DNA from: a virus
IMG/VR virus record: IMGVR_UViG_3300025012_000653
Span: 1-40,553 of that record
DNA: 40,553 bases
Direction: 5' to 3' (one strand)
Below the pieces are notes generated by a model, which saw only the letters and a program-made list of their open reading frames with translations, was not told the DNA's origin and made no database searches. Shown in pieces: positions 21,264 through 29,794 of this stretch. The position numbers and the translations under genes were made by a program. How positions within the stretch are numbered: the first letter of the stretch is position 1; every line of letters begins with the position of its first letter.

Positions 21264-22079
21264 TTAGTGTTTTATGCAGGGCATGAGGGCGATGCTTCTG
21301 GGCCGTGTCTCGGCACCCGACTTTCTAAAGGCAATGTTGTACTGGGTGGTCCCGCCGTACCCAGTGAGTGCCCACGGAGAGTATGTACCGTTATCCGGTA
21401 CAGCCCCAGGGCTGCTGGTGGCAGCACCGGTGGTTGTTTTGAACTCCGACAGGCTGTTACTCTGGGGAGCTTGCGCACTCCCCAGGGCGCGTCCGGCGTC
21501 AATACCCCGGCCGTGGTCCCAGCCTCGAATAAACTCGCCACGGAGGTCAGGCAGCTTGAATGTTGTGGCTCCGTCACCGGCGCCGTAGGTCGTGCCGATG
21601 GCCGCGAACAGATTGGCGTATGTAGCCCTGGTAACCAGATCGCCGTTGGCCTCCAGATACCCGGCAGGCGCCGCATTGGCGGCTGTATAGATAACCGTAC
21701 CGGCGGGCACCTCTGGGGTTATGGCGCTGGTCCAGTAATCCGGATTTGTCGTCGGTTTCTTATTGAGACTGGACACCGTCGAGCGATACGTCATGCCGTC
21801 ACTACCCATGGCCAACGCCCCCACCGGGTACTGAATGGTGGCACACCACGGTAAAGTACCGTATGTTTCAAGTAGCCCCAGCAGACTGGTGAGGCGCCGC
21901 ATGACCTCGTTAAAGTTTTCGCTGCGAACCACAGTGGCGTACGGCCATCCGTCAACTATGGTAGCGGCCTCAAGTTCACTGTTGGCGTAGGTAGTGCCCT
22001 CGGCGGGTGCCCCACCCGGCAGATCCGGAGCTGCATCTGCCCAGACGGCTCCGCCCAATGTTACTATTCTGTCAGCCAT
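21264..22079 (-). CDS. Tail fibre / phage collar-domain protein
   Basis: A 271-aa tail fibre-type protein. Residues about 128-195 form a Phage Tail Collar domain: VPAGTVIYTAANAAPAGYLEANG then YANLFAAIGTTYGAGDGATTFKLPDLRGEFIRGWDHG. The N-terminus (MADRIVTLGGAVWADAAPD) probably docks on the baseplate. The C-terminus ends ETRPRSIALMPCIKH, typical of short fibres. It starts 9 nt after the gpI-like gene and is expected to bind host receptors. Confidence 0.88.
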   Translation of the reverse strand: MADRIVTLGGAVWADAAPDLPGGAPAEGTTYANSELEAATIVDGWPYATVVRSENFNEVMRRLTSLLGLLETYGTLPWCATIQYPVGALAMGSDGMTYRSTVSSLNKKPTTNPDYWTSAITPEVPAGTVIYTAANAAPAGYLEANGDLVTRATYANLFAAIGTTYGAGDGATTFKLPDLRGEFIRGWDHGRGIDAGRALGSAQAPQSNSLSEFKTTTGAATSSPGAVPDNGTYSPWALTGYGGTTQYNIAFRKSGAETRPRSIALMPCIKH

Positions 22080-22088
22080 ATTTACCTC

Positions 22089-22784
22089 TCAGATAGTTAT
22101 TATTTTACTGGTTATTTCATCTATTATAAATTCCATAGAGTCTTCACTGATTATATTGAGCGATACAGTATCAACTATACGCCACGTCATGGGGTATGGC
22201 GGATAGTATATATCGTCACATGAGCTGTTGGATGCGGACTCGGTCAAGAATGTCAGTATGTGGCTCGGTATTGCTTCTGCCGTTACCAGGTTGATGTCCA
22301 TCGGGTCAGCTGCAAACTGAAACGATACCCTGATACCATACGCAGTTTCGATGGCTGCCTGGATCTCAGGGATGGATCCGTATTGAGTAAAGTTCCGCAG
22401 TACCTTGGCCTCGATGAGGTTCCTGTAGATGCCATCTCCGGCAAGCTCCAGAGTGCCCACCGGTGACCCGGTGACCCAGGCCATGGCCGTGTCTGGGGTG
22501 TAACCGGCCGTGTCTGGGGTCAGCCAACTCAGCGTTCCGTAATCGAACACGGTTCTGACCTGACCCACGATCCGCCCTATAGCCTCAAGATTCACGCCCG
22601 AGGCCTTGGTCGGTGTCCTGAGAGACTGGACGTCGGTTGCCGCATCCCGCAGGGCCTGGATCTCTGTCGTCATGGCCGCGAGGATGCTCTTGAGCACGAT
22701 GCTTGAGCTGAACTGCTTGAGCAGCCTGCTCTCGGCCCTTGCGATTATATCCTCCGCTGAGAATGAAACATCAGTAAATGGCAT
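22089..22784 (-). CDS. Baseplate protein, P2 gpI-like (DUF2612-type)
   Basis: A 231-aa protein from ATG 22784, overlapping the gpJ-like stop (TGATG). It contains ALRDAATDVQSLRTPTKASGVNLEAIGRIVGQ in the N-terminal half and IEAKVLRNFTQYGSIPEIQAAIETAYG in the middle, both characteristic of DUF2612/gpI-like proteins that connect the baseplate wedge to fibres. The C-terminus is beta-rich. Gene order gp25-like, gpJ-like, gpI-like, fibre matches P2-type tails. Confidence 0.82.
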   Translation of the reverse strand: MPFTDVSFSAEDIIARAESRLLKQFSSSIVLKSILAAMTTEIQALRDAATDVQSLRTPTKASGVNLEAIGRIVGQVRTVFDYGTLSWLTPDTAGYTPDTAMAWVTGSPVGTLELAGDGIYRNLIEAKVLRNFTQYGSIPEIQAAIETAYGIRVSFQFAADPMDINLVTAEAIPSHILTFLTESASNSSCDDIYYPPYPMTWRIVDTVSLNIISEDSMEFIIDEITSKIITI

Positions 22785-23737
22785 CAGCTCACCGTGACGG
22801 TTATGTTGAGGGTGTCGAATGTACCAATCTCGTCCCAATCAATGACCAGGGTGTCCAGCTCGGCCGGCTCTCCGATACCGACCCCCACGCTCAATATCTG
22901 CGTGCCCGGCACGCTGCCCACAGGAATGTACAGGTCTGAAGCGTATATATCCTCACCAATCTGGATCCTGTCGCGCCCCCAGTTTGTGGTTACCCCAAGC
23001 GCGGCGGTACCGCTCTGGGCGTAGTTGGTTATTGCAGTCTTGATCAGGTCAGCACCGTTGGCTGGCCATGCCGTGGCGTCTATGACCTTTACCGAGACAC
23101 TGACGTAAATCGGCACGGGCGTTGGGCGTATGAAATTCATCGAATACGTCATCCCCTGAGCGTCATACACCTCAACTGAGGTGGTGCCATATTGGGGGAA
23201 TGCCGATGCCTTTAACCACAGGATGTCTGCAATCTCAGCATCATCTCCGCCGTTGATTACCACGGCAATATTCTTGGCCGGTATCCCACGCTCATCAGTC
23301 TCGCTGGTTAGATTTTGATAAACCCGGACATAGGTTACTCCGTCAAGATTGTTCAGGGCACTGTACACGCTCTCGATCAGGCTGGAGCTGGTCGTCATGG
23401 TACTGGCCTGCTGACGGGTACGGAGTACCGTGTCAATCTCTCCCGCATTACGTCGTATCCCGTTTAGCTGCACCAATCCGCTGAGCCCGGCCCCGGTGGC
23501 CTTGAGTGGGTCGAACTGGTTGTAGCAGAGCTGGAGTTGCTCCCAGCACGCGGCCAGCTGATCTGATACTGAGTTTACAATCTGAACCAGCGGATCATTT
23601 TCGTTGTCAAGATCCGGCGTCAGGTACTCGCCGGTCGTAGGGTCTTGGACAGTTGACAGGGTAGTTACCATATCACCGCGTATGTCGCTGAGCCTCTTGA
23701 GGACAAATCCCTGATCGGTCACTCCGTATGTTGTCAT
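22784..23737 (-). CDS. Baseplate J-like wedge protein
   Basis: A 317-aa baseplate wedge protein (P2 gpJ / T4 gp6 type). The N-terminus GVTDQGFVLKRLSDIRGDM and QIVNSVSDQLAACWEQLQ are typical, as are NAGEIDTVLRTRQQAS and YVRVYQNLTSETDERGIPA in the centre. The C-terminus carries VSVSVKVID and DIYASDLYIPVGSVPGTQ. ATG 23737 has GAGG 7 nt upstream. It forms the wedge ring around the hub with the gp25-like and gpI-like proteins. Confidence 0.92.
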   Translation of the reverse strand: MTTYGVTDQGFVLKRLSDIRGDMVTTLSTVQDPTTGEYLTPDLDNENDPLVQIVNSVSDQLAACWEQLQLCYNQFDPLKATGAGLSGLVQLNGIRRNAGEIDTVLRTRQQASTMTTSSSLIESVYSALNNLDGVTYVRVYQNLTSETDERGIPAKNIAVVINGGDDAEIADILWLKASAFPQYGTTSVEVYDAQGMTYSMNFIRPTPVPIYVSVSVKVIDATAWPANGADLIKTAITNYAQSGTAALGVTTNWGRDRIQIGEDIYASDLYIPVGSVPGTQILSVGVGIGEPAELDTLVIDWDEIGTFDTLNITVTVS

Positions 23738-23755
23738 CGCCTCACCTCGTCACTT

Positions 23756-24112
23756 TCAGCTCTGCGCAAATTTGATCGTCACCAGCTCGGGGGCACCCAC
23801 GTCCAACACGACTGCAATGCTAAGATCCCTGCGGGTCATGGTCATATCGAACCGGGCAATACCCACCACCCCGGGGACACCCAGTATAATCTGACGCAGG
23901 ATTGCCTCAACCTGGTGCTTGTCCTTGCTCCCTAGTATGACCTCGTACCAGGGCACCCCGGCCGGAACATTTAGGAAATACTCCTGCCAGTGGTGCTGAA
24001 GGGTCACGATGACCCTCTGCGCGATCTCGTCGATGCCCGACACGGTCACCAGCTGCCCGCTGCGGATCGTCAGATCATGGCGTATACTGTCCAGCTTCCA
24101 GGTAAAACTCAT
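23756..24112 (-). CDS. gp25-like baseplate wedge protein (P2 gpW)
   Basis: A 118-aa protein of the gp25/gpW type, which nucleates sheath assembly on the baseplate. VSGIDEIAQRVIVTLQHHWQEYFLNVPAGVPWYE (about 24-57) contains the conserved QR...L....GEW/F-like region, followed by a helical block and a beta-rich C-terminus. ATG 24112 overlaps the spike gene stop (ATGA). Confidence 0.88.
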   Translation of the reverse strand: MSFTWKLDSIRHDLTIRSGQLVTVSGIDEIAQRVIVTLQHHWQEYFLNVPAGVPWYEVILGSKDKHQVEAILRQIILGVPGVVGIARFDMTMTRRDLSIAVVLDVGAPELVTIKFAQS

Positions 24113-24816
24113 ACCGGTACCCCGACCTGGCCACCCTGCGGGTCAGTGTGCTTGTGGGCGGTCAGATCGATGCCCGCCGATGTGGTGATGCTGCCATTGA
24201 ATACCGTGGCCCCGGTGACCGTCAGGCCGGCGTCCAGGGTTGTGGCTCCCATGACTTCCACGGTCTCGTGAAAAGTCACTGGCTTCAAGAACGAGGCGGG
24301 TCCGTCGAACTCCAGACCGTCATCCCTCACCGTGACCCGCACCGTACGGGCGCGATTGCGGAGCTCGATCCCGTCCGCACACCAGGAGCCTAGGACCTGG
24401 GTCAGCGGAGGCGCACAGGCCAGGGCAAACGCATCATTGAGGCTGTGATGCCTGGCGCCCGTGGCCCCAGTCTCTGCCGACTGAACGCCGCCAAGCTGAT
24501 GCCAGTTATCAATGGCCCGCTGGCTGAACACCAGGAGGCACGGATCTCCCTCCTGGATCGGGAGGGTCAGCGCGAATCCGCCGGTGGCCGCGAACGGGAA
24601 CACCAACGGAACGTTGAACACTGGGGGAAGCTGAACGTCCGTAGCCTGGGAGTCGGCGTAAAACCTGCCCTTTATGGCCGGAGTAACCCTGGCGGTCTGG
24701 GTAGCCGGGTCGAACGAGTCGATCCTCCCGGGGATGCAGGTATTCACTCTCCGCATCATGCTGTCGAACATCTCCCGGGCCTGCAGGAGTGGGGTATTGA
24801 GGTCGTTATTTCTCAT
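24109..24816 (-). CDS. Membrane-piercing spike protein (phage gp138 / P2 gpV-like)
   Basis: A 235-aa baseplate spike. The N-terminal OB-like domain is of the gp138 type: MMRRVNTCIPGRIDSFDPATQTARVTPAI, then VPLVFPFAATGGFALTLPIQEGDPCLLVFSQRAIDNWH. The C-terminus is a repetitive beta-prism (VTFHETVEVMGATTLDAGL...) ending in HKHTDPQGG, an HxH motif like the tip iron site described for P2 gpV and phi92 gp138. ATG 24816 overlaps the hub gene stop. Confidence 0.88.
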   Translation of the reverse strand: MRNNDLNTPLLQAREMFDSMMRRVNTCIPGRIDSFDPATQTARVTPAIKGRFYADSQATDVQLPPVFNVPLVFPFAATGGFALTLPIQEGDPCLLVFSQRAIDNWHQLGGVQSAETGATGARHHSLNDAFALACAPPLTQVLGSWCADGIELRNRARTVRVTVRDDGLEFDGPASFLKPVTFHETVEVMGATTLDAGLTVTGATVFNGSITTSAGIDLTAHKHTDPQGGQVGVPV

Positions 24817-25781
24817 GCGTAAGCGTTCCCCACCAGCATGACCTCGCTGGTCGTGACCCACTGGGTCGAGTGGGTGTCGCCGCTGTGGACCACCGTGGTG
24901 GCCATATAGTCTCCCGTCAGTGAGGGGTTAACTGCACTCACCAGCTCGATCACGCCCTCGGGATTGATCCTAGGGTCGAGCATTGTCTGGATGATCAGGC
25001 CCACCGGGACCTGGAATACGCTGGAGAACACCGGCTCAGCCCGCAGCAAGAAGCCGTTGGCCGAATCCACCCGCACCACTGGGCCCTGGAGGGGCTTCCC
25101 GTCCATCGTGGCCCTGAATGCCCCATTGACCACAGTCCAGCTGAAGCCATACGTCCGGGCGAGGTCGTCCAGACAGTCCATGACGAGCCCGTAATACGAG
25201 TGCCCACCGGGTCCGATGAGCAGCTCGTCATCAATCTGCACATTCTCCGGGTCGAGGGCCACATCCGGAAAGTTTGCAGCCAAGAACAGGACGGCGTCCT
25301 TGATCGTGGTTCCGGGAGGTGAGAAGTATTCGTACAGGTCAGAATCCCCACCGTCAACCTTGGGTGGCGGCACGTAGGTCCTCATCAGGGCCCCGCCGGC
25401 GTCCATGCACAGGAGCGTGGTGATGATGTCCGGGCCCTCGCGGCGGCTGTAGCTGGCCTGGAGGTTGCCCGAGAATATCTTGGTCAGATCCGAATCGCTC
25501 TGCCATCCGACATTGAGCACGACTGCGAGGCCCTGCGTGCGCAGTGCGTTCCTTAGTGCCTGGCTCAGGTTGTACACGTCGATGTGAGTCGGAACGCTGG
25601 TACCCAAGCCGTGCTTGTGCACAGTAAATCTGACGCGGAGTGAATCGAGGTCCCCGTTGCTTCTGATCCTCACAACCTCAGGCTGCTGAGGGCCCTCGAC
25701 GGCATCATCACCCATGCGCCACCCCAGCAGTGGCCCGATGAGCAGTTCGACCTGACGTATCCAAGGCTGAAGGCTGCTCAT
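24813..25781 (-). CDS. Baseplate hub protein (gp27/gpD-like)
   Basis: A 322-aa hub protein linking tube and spike. SLRVRFTVHKHGLGTSVPTHIDVYNLSQALRNAL (about 48-81), the SGNLQASYSRREGPDIITTLLCMDAG segment and DCLDDLARTYGFSWTVVNGAF fit the phage late control/hub fold. Gene order (Dit-like, plug, hub, spike, gp25) matches other simple contractile tails. ATG 25781 overlaps the plug gene by ATGA. Confidence 0.82.
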   Translation of the reverse strand: MSSLQPWIRQVELLIGPLLGWRMGDDAVEGPQQPEVVRIRSNGDLDSLRVRFTVHKHGLGTSVPTHIDVYNLSQALRNALRTQGLAVVLNVGWQSDSDLTKIFSGNLQASYSRREGPDIITTLLCMDAGGALMRTYVPPPKVDGGDSDLYEYFSPPGTTIKDAVLFLAANFPDVALDPENVQIDDELLIGPGGHSYYGLVMDCLDDLARTYGFSWTVVNGAFRATMDGKPLQGPVVRVDSANGFLLRAEPVFSSVFQVPVGLIIQTMLDPRINPEGVIELVSAVNPSLTGDYMATTVVHSGDTHSTQWVTTSEVMLVGNAYA

Positions 25782-26110
25782 GGGAATACCACATCTTCAC
25801 CGGGCGCGAACCAGAGCAGCTGAACGGTCGAGCCGAGGTTATCTGGGTTTAGATACGCATCGGTCTGAGCCTCCACGACCAGCAGTCCGCCGATACTGGC
25901 GGACAGGTCTGGGTACGGCTTCAGCAGGTCAACCCCGGGAACGAGCATAAGGCCGCCTGCGAGCAGATTGCCCCGGGCGTCGAGTATATCCACGGACCAG
26001 ACCCCGGCGCCGTAGTTGTACCGGGTGACCAGCTCAACGGTTATATTGCCCAGGGAGAACTGAACGTGGCCCTCTCCCTCGGGAGTCAACTGAAGTACGT
26101 TATATGCCAC
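25778..26110 (-). CDS. Baseplate plug protein (cyanophage Pam3 gp18-like)
   Basis: A 110-aa protein. The pattern EGHVQFSLGNITVELVTRYN, WSVDILDARGNLLAGGLMLVPGVDLL and a late STVQLLWFAP matches the small baseplate plug described for cyanophage Pam3, which closes the tube channel between hub and tape measure. Start GTG 26110 is chosen for GGAGG 9 nt upstream; the longer frame would begin at TTG 26137 inside the previous gene. Confidence 0.75.
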   Translation of the reverse strand: MAYNVLQLTPEGEGHVQFSLGNITVELVTRYNYGAGVWSVDILDARGNLLAGGLMLVPGVDLLKPYPDLSASIGGLLVVEAQTDAYLNPDNLGSTVQLLWFAPGEDVVFP

Positions 26111-26111
26111 G

Positions 26112-26843
26112 TCAGCGCCCTCCCCATGACACGCCAAGGGCCTTGTCGAACACGCCCTTCTGAGAGTTGACCAGCTTCACGGGCTTCTGTATGGGCTTCG
26201 CGGCAGATTGAGCACTCTTGGGTGTGGCCGGACCGGAAGGTTGCGGCAGCAGGTCAACCTGACCGGTGCCCGACGACACGGTGGCCGATACTCCCTGAAC
26301 GCGATCGCGCGGGAACGTCTGTGACTGGAGGGTGACCAGGCGAATCTCCTGGAAGGTGGCTCTGAAGCTGAGCCTACCCCACTCCGGAGCGTCGTTTGTG
26401 GCGCTGATGCTCAAGCAGACCACGTTCTCCAGTAGCCTGTGGGTGGTCAACAGACTGAACAGCTGCCTCGCGCGCCACACCTTGAGCATATTGTCAAGCG
26501 TCTGCTTGGCAGATATGGCCTCGGTACCAAACCCGTCATAGTTGCTCACCTCGAACGTCATCTCAAATCTGATCGGCCTCAGTATCACGTGGTCAGAGAA
26601 CACGGAGCCGTCCTCAACCGGGTGCTGAGTGACCTCCGCGTGGGCCTCGTATGCCTCCTGGGTCACGGTGGATACGGCCACCATGGGATTCATATAGTTG
26701 AGGTAGAACTTCTCAGGCGTGTATGACCCAGGGAGTGACGGCGCAGCGGCGCGCTGGTACACCTGCCGCTTGAGGATGGCGGCGATGACCGTTCCCACGA
26801 CCTGGTTGCTGATCGGTTGCAGTGTCCCGGGGAGCGAGTACAC
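26112..26843 (-). CDS. Dit-like tail protein
   Basis: A 243-aa protein from GTG 26843 with GGAGG 7 nt upstream. VTQEAYEAHAEVTQHPVEDGSVFSDHVILRPIRFEMTFEVSN in the N-terminal half is typical of the Dit-like tail N-terminal domain (a galectin-like/beta barrel ring joining tube and baseplate). The C-terminus (SGPATPKSAQSAAKPIQKPV) is a flexible linker. It follows the tape measure gene as in other myophages. Confidence 0.82.
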   Translation of the reverse strand: MYSLPGTLQPISNQVVGTVIAAILKRQVYQRAAAPSLPGSYTPEKFYLNYMNPMVAVSTVTQEAYEAHAEVTQHPVEDGSVFSDHVILRPIRFEMTFEVSNYDGFGTEAISAKQTLDNMLKVWRARQLFSLLTTHRLLENVVCLSISATNDAPEWGRLSFRATFQEIRLVTLQSQTFPRDRVQGVSATVSSGTGQVDLLPQPSGPATPKSAQSAAKPIQKPVKLVNSQKGVFDKALGVSWGGR

Positions 26844-26847
26844 GTTC

Positions 26848-28227
26848 CTACCTCCACCCGCCAGCTAACGCTGGGTTGGCCATACGCTCAAGTTGATACA
26901 CGGTCTCCCTGCCGGCGCCGTACGGGTCGGTCGACTGGATCTGGATGGTGTTGGTCTGGGTCACGGTGTTTCCGGTGCTCTGCCTGGGGATCGCGTCGGC
27001 GATGTTCTTCTGTATCTGGGCCACGCCGAGTTGGTCGTTGCGGTACCACTGAGCAAAGTTGTCGAGCATGTCCTTGGCTCGCGACTTGCCTGACGCGCTT
27101 CCTGCGCGCTTCCACTCATTCTCCGGTGTGCGCATCCAATCAGGCAGCTTATCGTGAATCCAATCCAGTCCGCGGTTGATCAGCGTGTCCTTGCCGGACG
27201 AGCTTATCTTTCCTTGCTCATCCACCTCGAAGCTGGTCGAAGCATCCTCCAGAGCCGCGATGATGGCCATGACTGCGGTGCCAATGGCGATATACTTGGC
27301 CGCGATGATAGTGAGCACAGCCGCCACCCCGGCCAGTGCCATCGCCACCCCGCCGCCGAGTAGCTTGGGGTCCGCGATGAGGCCCACGAACTTGGCCACC
27401 CAGGGGATCGCAGCCTTGAGATTATCGAGCATGCCGGAGAACTGGGACACGCCCCGGCCGACCCCTTCGATGAATCTCTGGAGGCCGCCGTTGATCAGAC
27501 GCTGGTTGGCCTCGTACCACTGGATCGTCTTGGTGATCACCTTCTCGATGAATGGCAGGATGCGGATGCCGAGCTGCTGCGCAAACTTCTGAGCATGACC
27601 CAGGGCTCGCTTCCATGCCTGCTCGAACCGGTATGCCTTCTCAGCGTCGGATGCCGTGAGCTTCTGGCGGTCAGCCTCGGCGAACAACTTGGCCAGCCCG
27701 TCCTTTTCGTGCCTCAGCACCATCACGGTGTCGGGGCTGATACCCATGAGCCTGCCCCACTGCATGGCCTTCTGTGCGGTCAGCTTGGGGAACACCTTGG
27801 CCAACTCCTGGAGGACCTGGTTGGCGTCCTTGAAGTCCTTAAGGCGTGATCCGAAGAACAGATACATGCCCTGGTTGAAGTCTCCGGGCATGATGGGGTT
27901 GAGCGATGAGGTTATGCCCTCGATGTCCCTGAGGATCGACTCCTTGCTGCCGGCGATCTGGTTGGCTGCATAGGACCACCGCTGAATGGAGTCTGTAGAC
28001 ATGCCTGTGAGTTGGCGGAACCGCTCAATCTCAGCCCCAGCGTGAGCAGACTTCTCGGCAAAGTACACCAGTGATGTGGCCGCCCCGATGATGCTGGCAC
28101 TGGCCACCATCGCGTACTTGTTGATGCTGTCCAGAGCGCGGGTGAACTTGGCCGCGGTGGGATGAGCACCGGGGTCCACCTTGAATCCGAGCAGCGTTAC
28201 AAGCTCATCGATGATGCTCTGTCCCAT
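26848..28227 (-). CDS. Tail tape measure protein
   Basis: A 459-aa tape measure protein that sets tail length and probably helps DNA cross the host membrane. Long amphipathic helices fill residues 20-280, and a hydrophobic hairpin lies at about 285-325 (GGGVAMALAGVAAVLTIIAA, AIGTAVMAIIAAL). It has the usual position after the tail-assembly chaperone. At 459 aa it is short; if about 0.15 nm per residue applies, the tail would be about 65-70 nm. ATG 28227 is 9 nt past the end of the chaperone extension. Confidence 0.88.
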   Translation of the reverse strand: MGQSIIDELVTLLGFKVDPGAHPTAAKFTRALDSINKYAMVASASIIGAATSLVYFAEKSAHAGAEIERFRQLTGMSTDSIQRWSYAANQIAGSKESILRDIEGITSSLNPIMPGDFNQGMYLFFGSRLKDFKDANQVLQELAKVFPKLTAQKAMQWGRLMGISPDTVMVLRHEKDGLAKLFAEADRQKLTASDAEKAYRFEQAWKRALGHAQKFAQQLGIRILPFIEKVITKTIQWYEANQRLINGGLQRFIEGVGRGVSQFSGMLDNLKAAIPWVAKFVGLIADPKLLGGGVAMALAGVAAVLTIIAAKYIAIGTAVMAIIAALEDASTSFEVDEQGKISSSGKDTLINRGLDWIHDKLPDWMRTPENEWKRAGSASGKSRAKDMLDNFAQWYRNDQLGVAQIQKNIADAIPRQSTGNTVTQTNTIQIQSTDPYGAGRETVYQLERMANPALAGGWR

Positions 28228-28236
28228 TTGAGGTCC

Positions 28237-28865
28237 TTACTTCTGTGGGTTTTCCAGCTTGGTCTGCTCCGCTTCCAGGTGGCCCTTAAGGTTCAGGCTG
28301 CGGTGCATGTCGATCAGGTCACTCAGCGTGAGGCTCCCGTCACGCAGCTCGCGCCAAGAGCACATCCCATCCCATACCGGGCGGCCTAACCAGTAGTCGG
28401 TTGACCACCCGTCTGGGATCTGAACGCCTCCCCGGCCCGAGACATCATGGTCTGGGGGATCGAGGTCAGAGAGGCGGGTAAGAAAGGGCTCGTAATCTCC
28501 CACAGGCACCAGAGCATGACCTGGAAGACCTCACCGCGGCACTGGGAGAAGTGGCGCTCGAAGTTGAGCCCGGTGATCGGCTGGCCATCACAGCATAGCC
28601 CGGAGTGGCTGACCGCATCCATGAGCAGAGCATTGGTGGCGATCGGGTCAAGCTGAGAGATGACCGAACCGAGTCTACCGAGCACGGCTTCAAGTTTCTT
28701 CTCATGGCTGGAGTCTGCCGACACGATTGACCCCAGGTCGGCGAACAGCCCAGCAACTGGGCCGAATACGGTCAGGGTTCTGGTGGCGAGCGGCAGTGCA
28801 ATGGTAACTGCGGGAAGCAACAGCTGATAGCCTCGATCATTTAATTGAAGGTCACGCTTTTCCAT
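28237..28865 (-). CDS. Tail-assembly chaperone long form (predicted -1 frameshift fusion)
   Basis: Predicted 209-aa product: the first 128 codons of the short chaperone, then 81 residues in the -1 frame ending at 28237. The second frame (28237-28509) overlaps the first by 124 nt, sits exactly in -1 phase and has no strong start of its own. A C CCT TTC heptamer (28482-28488) lies in the overlap. The extension is Asp/Pro-rich, then helical (SLTLSDLIDMHRSLNLKGHLEAEQTK). This copies the lambda G/GT and P2 E/E' arrangement, where the long form binds the tape measure. Confidence 0.75.
28386..28865 (-). CDS. Tail-assembly chaperone short form
   Basis: A 159-aa protein from ATG 28865, directly after the tube-like gene stop (TAAATG). 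Residues 15-50 are hydrophobic/helical, and LNFERHFSQCRGEVFQVMLWCLWE near 100-123 is typical of phage tail-assembly chaperones located between tube and tape measure genes. It reads in frame 0 through the slippery site and ends in a Gln/Gly/Thr tail. It would coat the tape measure before tube polymerisation. Confidence 0.75.
   Translation of the reverse strand: MEKRDLQLNDRGYQLLLPAVTIALPLATRTLTVFGPVAGLFADLGSIVSADSSHEKKLEAVLGRLGSVISQLDPIATNALLMDAVSHSGLCCDGQPITGLNFERHFSQCRGEVFQVMLWCLWEITSPFLPASLTSIPQTMMSRAGEAFRSQTGGQPTTG
28482..28488 (-). promoter_or_regulatory. -1 ribosomal frameshift site C CCU UUC
   Basis: The heptamer fits X XXY YYZ in the zero frame (codons CCT TTC). Five nt downstream, CGCCTC (28471-28476) can pair with GAGGCG (28425-28430), enclosing a smaller AGAC/GTCT hairpin: a plausible stimulatory structure at the usual distance. 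Confidence 0.72.
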
Positions 28866-29306
28866 TTACAGGAGTCCTCCCACCACGGCTTCAACCGCGG
28901 AGCCGTCCAGACGGATCTTGAGGGCCTTGAGTGGGAACTGACGTCCCTGCATGGTTGGCCCACCGGTCTGGAACTGGGGCATGTCGGCAAAGGCGCAGCC
29001 GCTGGCCGTGATGATCTCCTCCACCCCAGTGACCAGTGATACGGTGAACAGCCGGGGATTGTTGGCCTGCTCTTCGCGCAGAGCATATAGCGTTCCGAGC
29101 GCGGGGCTGGTGGGCTGAAGCGCGATGGTAACCTCACCACCTTGTTGGGTGCTGATGTTCATCGCGGGGCCGTCGCCACCCTTGGTGATCTCGGCGGCAT
29201 TACCGTCAACCTTGATCTGCATGTAGTCACCCTCGGCAAATCCCTGGATGGGTATGCCGTCGATCACCACGATGTGTCGATTTTGAGAATACAAATTTAC
29301 GCGCAT
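28866..29306 (-). CDS. Tail tube protein paralog A (DUF3277-like)
   Basis: A 146-aa tube-type protein from ATG 29306 with AGGAGG about 8 nt upstream. It shares the frame LYSQN.H...IDG.P..GFA.GD, the SPALG block, LFTVSLVTGVEEII and GCAFAD.P with its neighbour at 29331-29792. This is the pattern of DUF3277-type myophage tube proteins placed after the DUF3383 sheath. Which of the two forms the tube is not decidable from sequence. It directly precedes the chaperone, the usual place for the tube gene. Confidence 0.78.
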   Translation of the reverse strand: MRVNLYSQNRHIVVIDGIPIQGFAEGDYMQIKVDGNAAEITKGGDGPAMNISTQQGGEVTIALQPTSPALGTLYALREEQANNPRLFTVSLVTGVEEIITASGCAFADMPQFQTGGPTMQGRQFPLKALKIRLDGSAVEAVVGGLL

Positions 29307-29330
29307 TATATGAGTCCTCCTCGCTGTTGA

Positions 29331-29792
29331 TCAAGAGCCGAAATTTACAAGACCGCCCAATATACCGTTTTGTGATTTTATGCCGCCCTCAGTCCATCTG
29401 AGTTTTATGCACTCTATGATAAATTCACGGGGTGCCATCACCGGACCACCCATTCGCCACTCGGAAATGTCACCAAATCCACAGCCCATGGCGCTGAATA
29501 TCTCTTCGGTTCCGGTGATCATCGACATGTTAAATAATCTGGCCGCGGTGCGTACCTCGGTTCTAAGGCTTAATAATTCACCCAGTGCGGGGCTGATCGG
29601 AAGCAATCCGATGACTATCTGCCCGCCCTGTGATGCCACCCGATTCAGTACTGGGCCATATGAGCCCTGCGTCCTGGTAACTCCGCCTCCGTCTATCTTT
29701 ACACCCAACCAGTCACCGTCGGCAAATCCGGTGACCGGAAACCCGTCGATGATCAGCGTGTGAAGATTCTGGGAGTACAAGGGCAGTCGCAC
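29331..29792 (-). CDS. Tail tube protein paralog B (DUF3277-like)
   Basis: A 153-aa protein from GTG 29792, 2 nt after the sheath stop. It is clearly homologous to paralog A along its length (LYSQNLHTLIIDGFPVTGFADGD at the start, SPALGELLSLRTEV, LFNMSMITGTEEIFSAMGCGFGD), with a different C-terminus. Its DNA is more AT-rich than paralog A. It may be the main tube, a tube-end specialised copy, or a recent acquisition. Confidence 0.78.
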   Translation of the reverse strand: MRLPLYSQNLHTLIIDGFPVTGFADGDWLGVKIDGGGVTRTQGSYGPVLNRVASQGGQIVIGLLPISPALGELLSLRTEVRTAARLFNMSMITGTEEIFSAMGCGFGDISEWRMGGPVMAPREFIIECIKLRWTEGGIKSQNGILGGLVNFGS

Positions 29793-29794
29793 GT

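Noticed and set aside
28441-28470. Alternative slippery stretch ATC CCC CAG in the chaperone overlap
   Set aside because: It does not fit X XXY YYZ, and the C CCT TTC site upstream has correct phase and a downstream stem.
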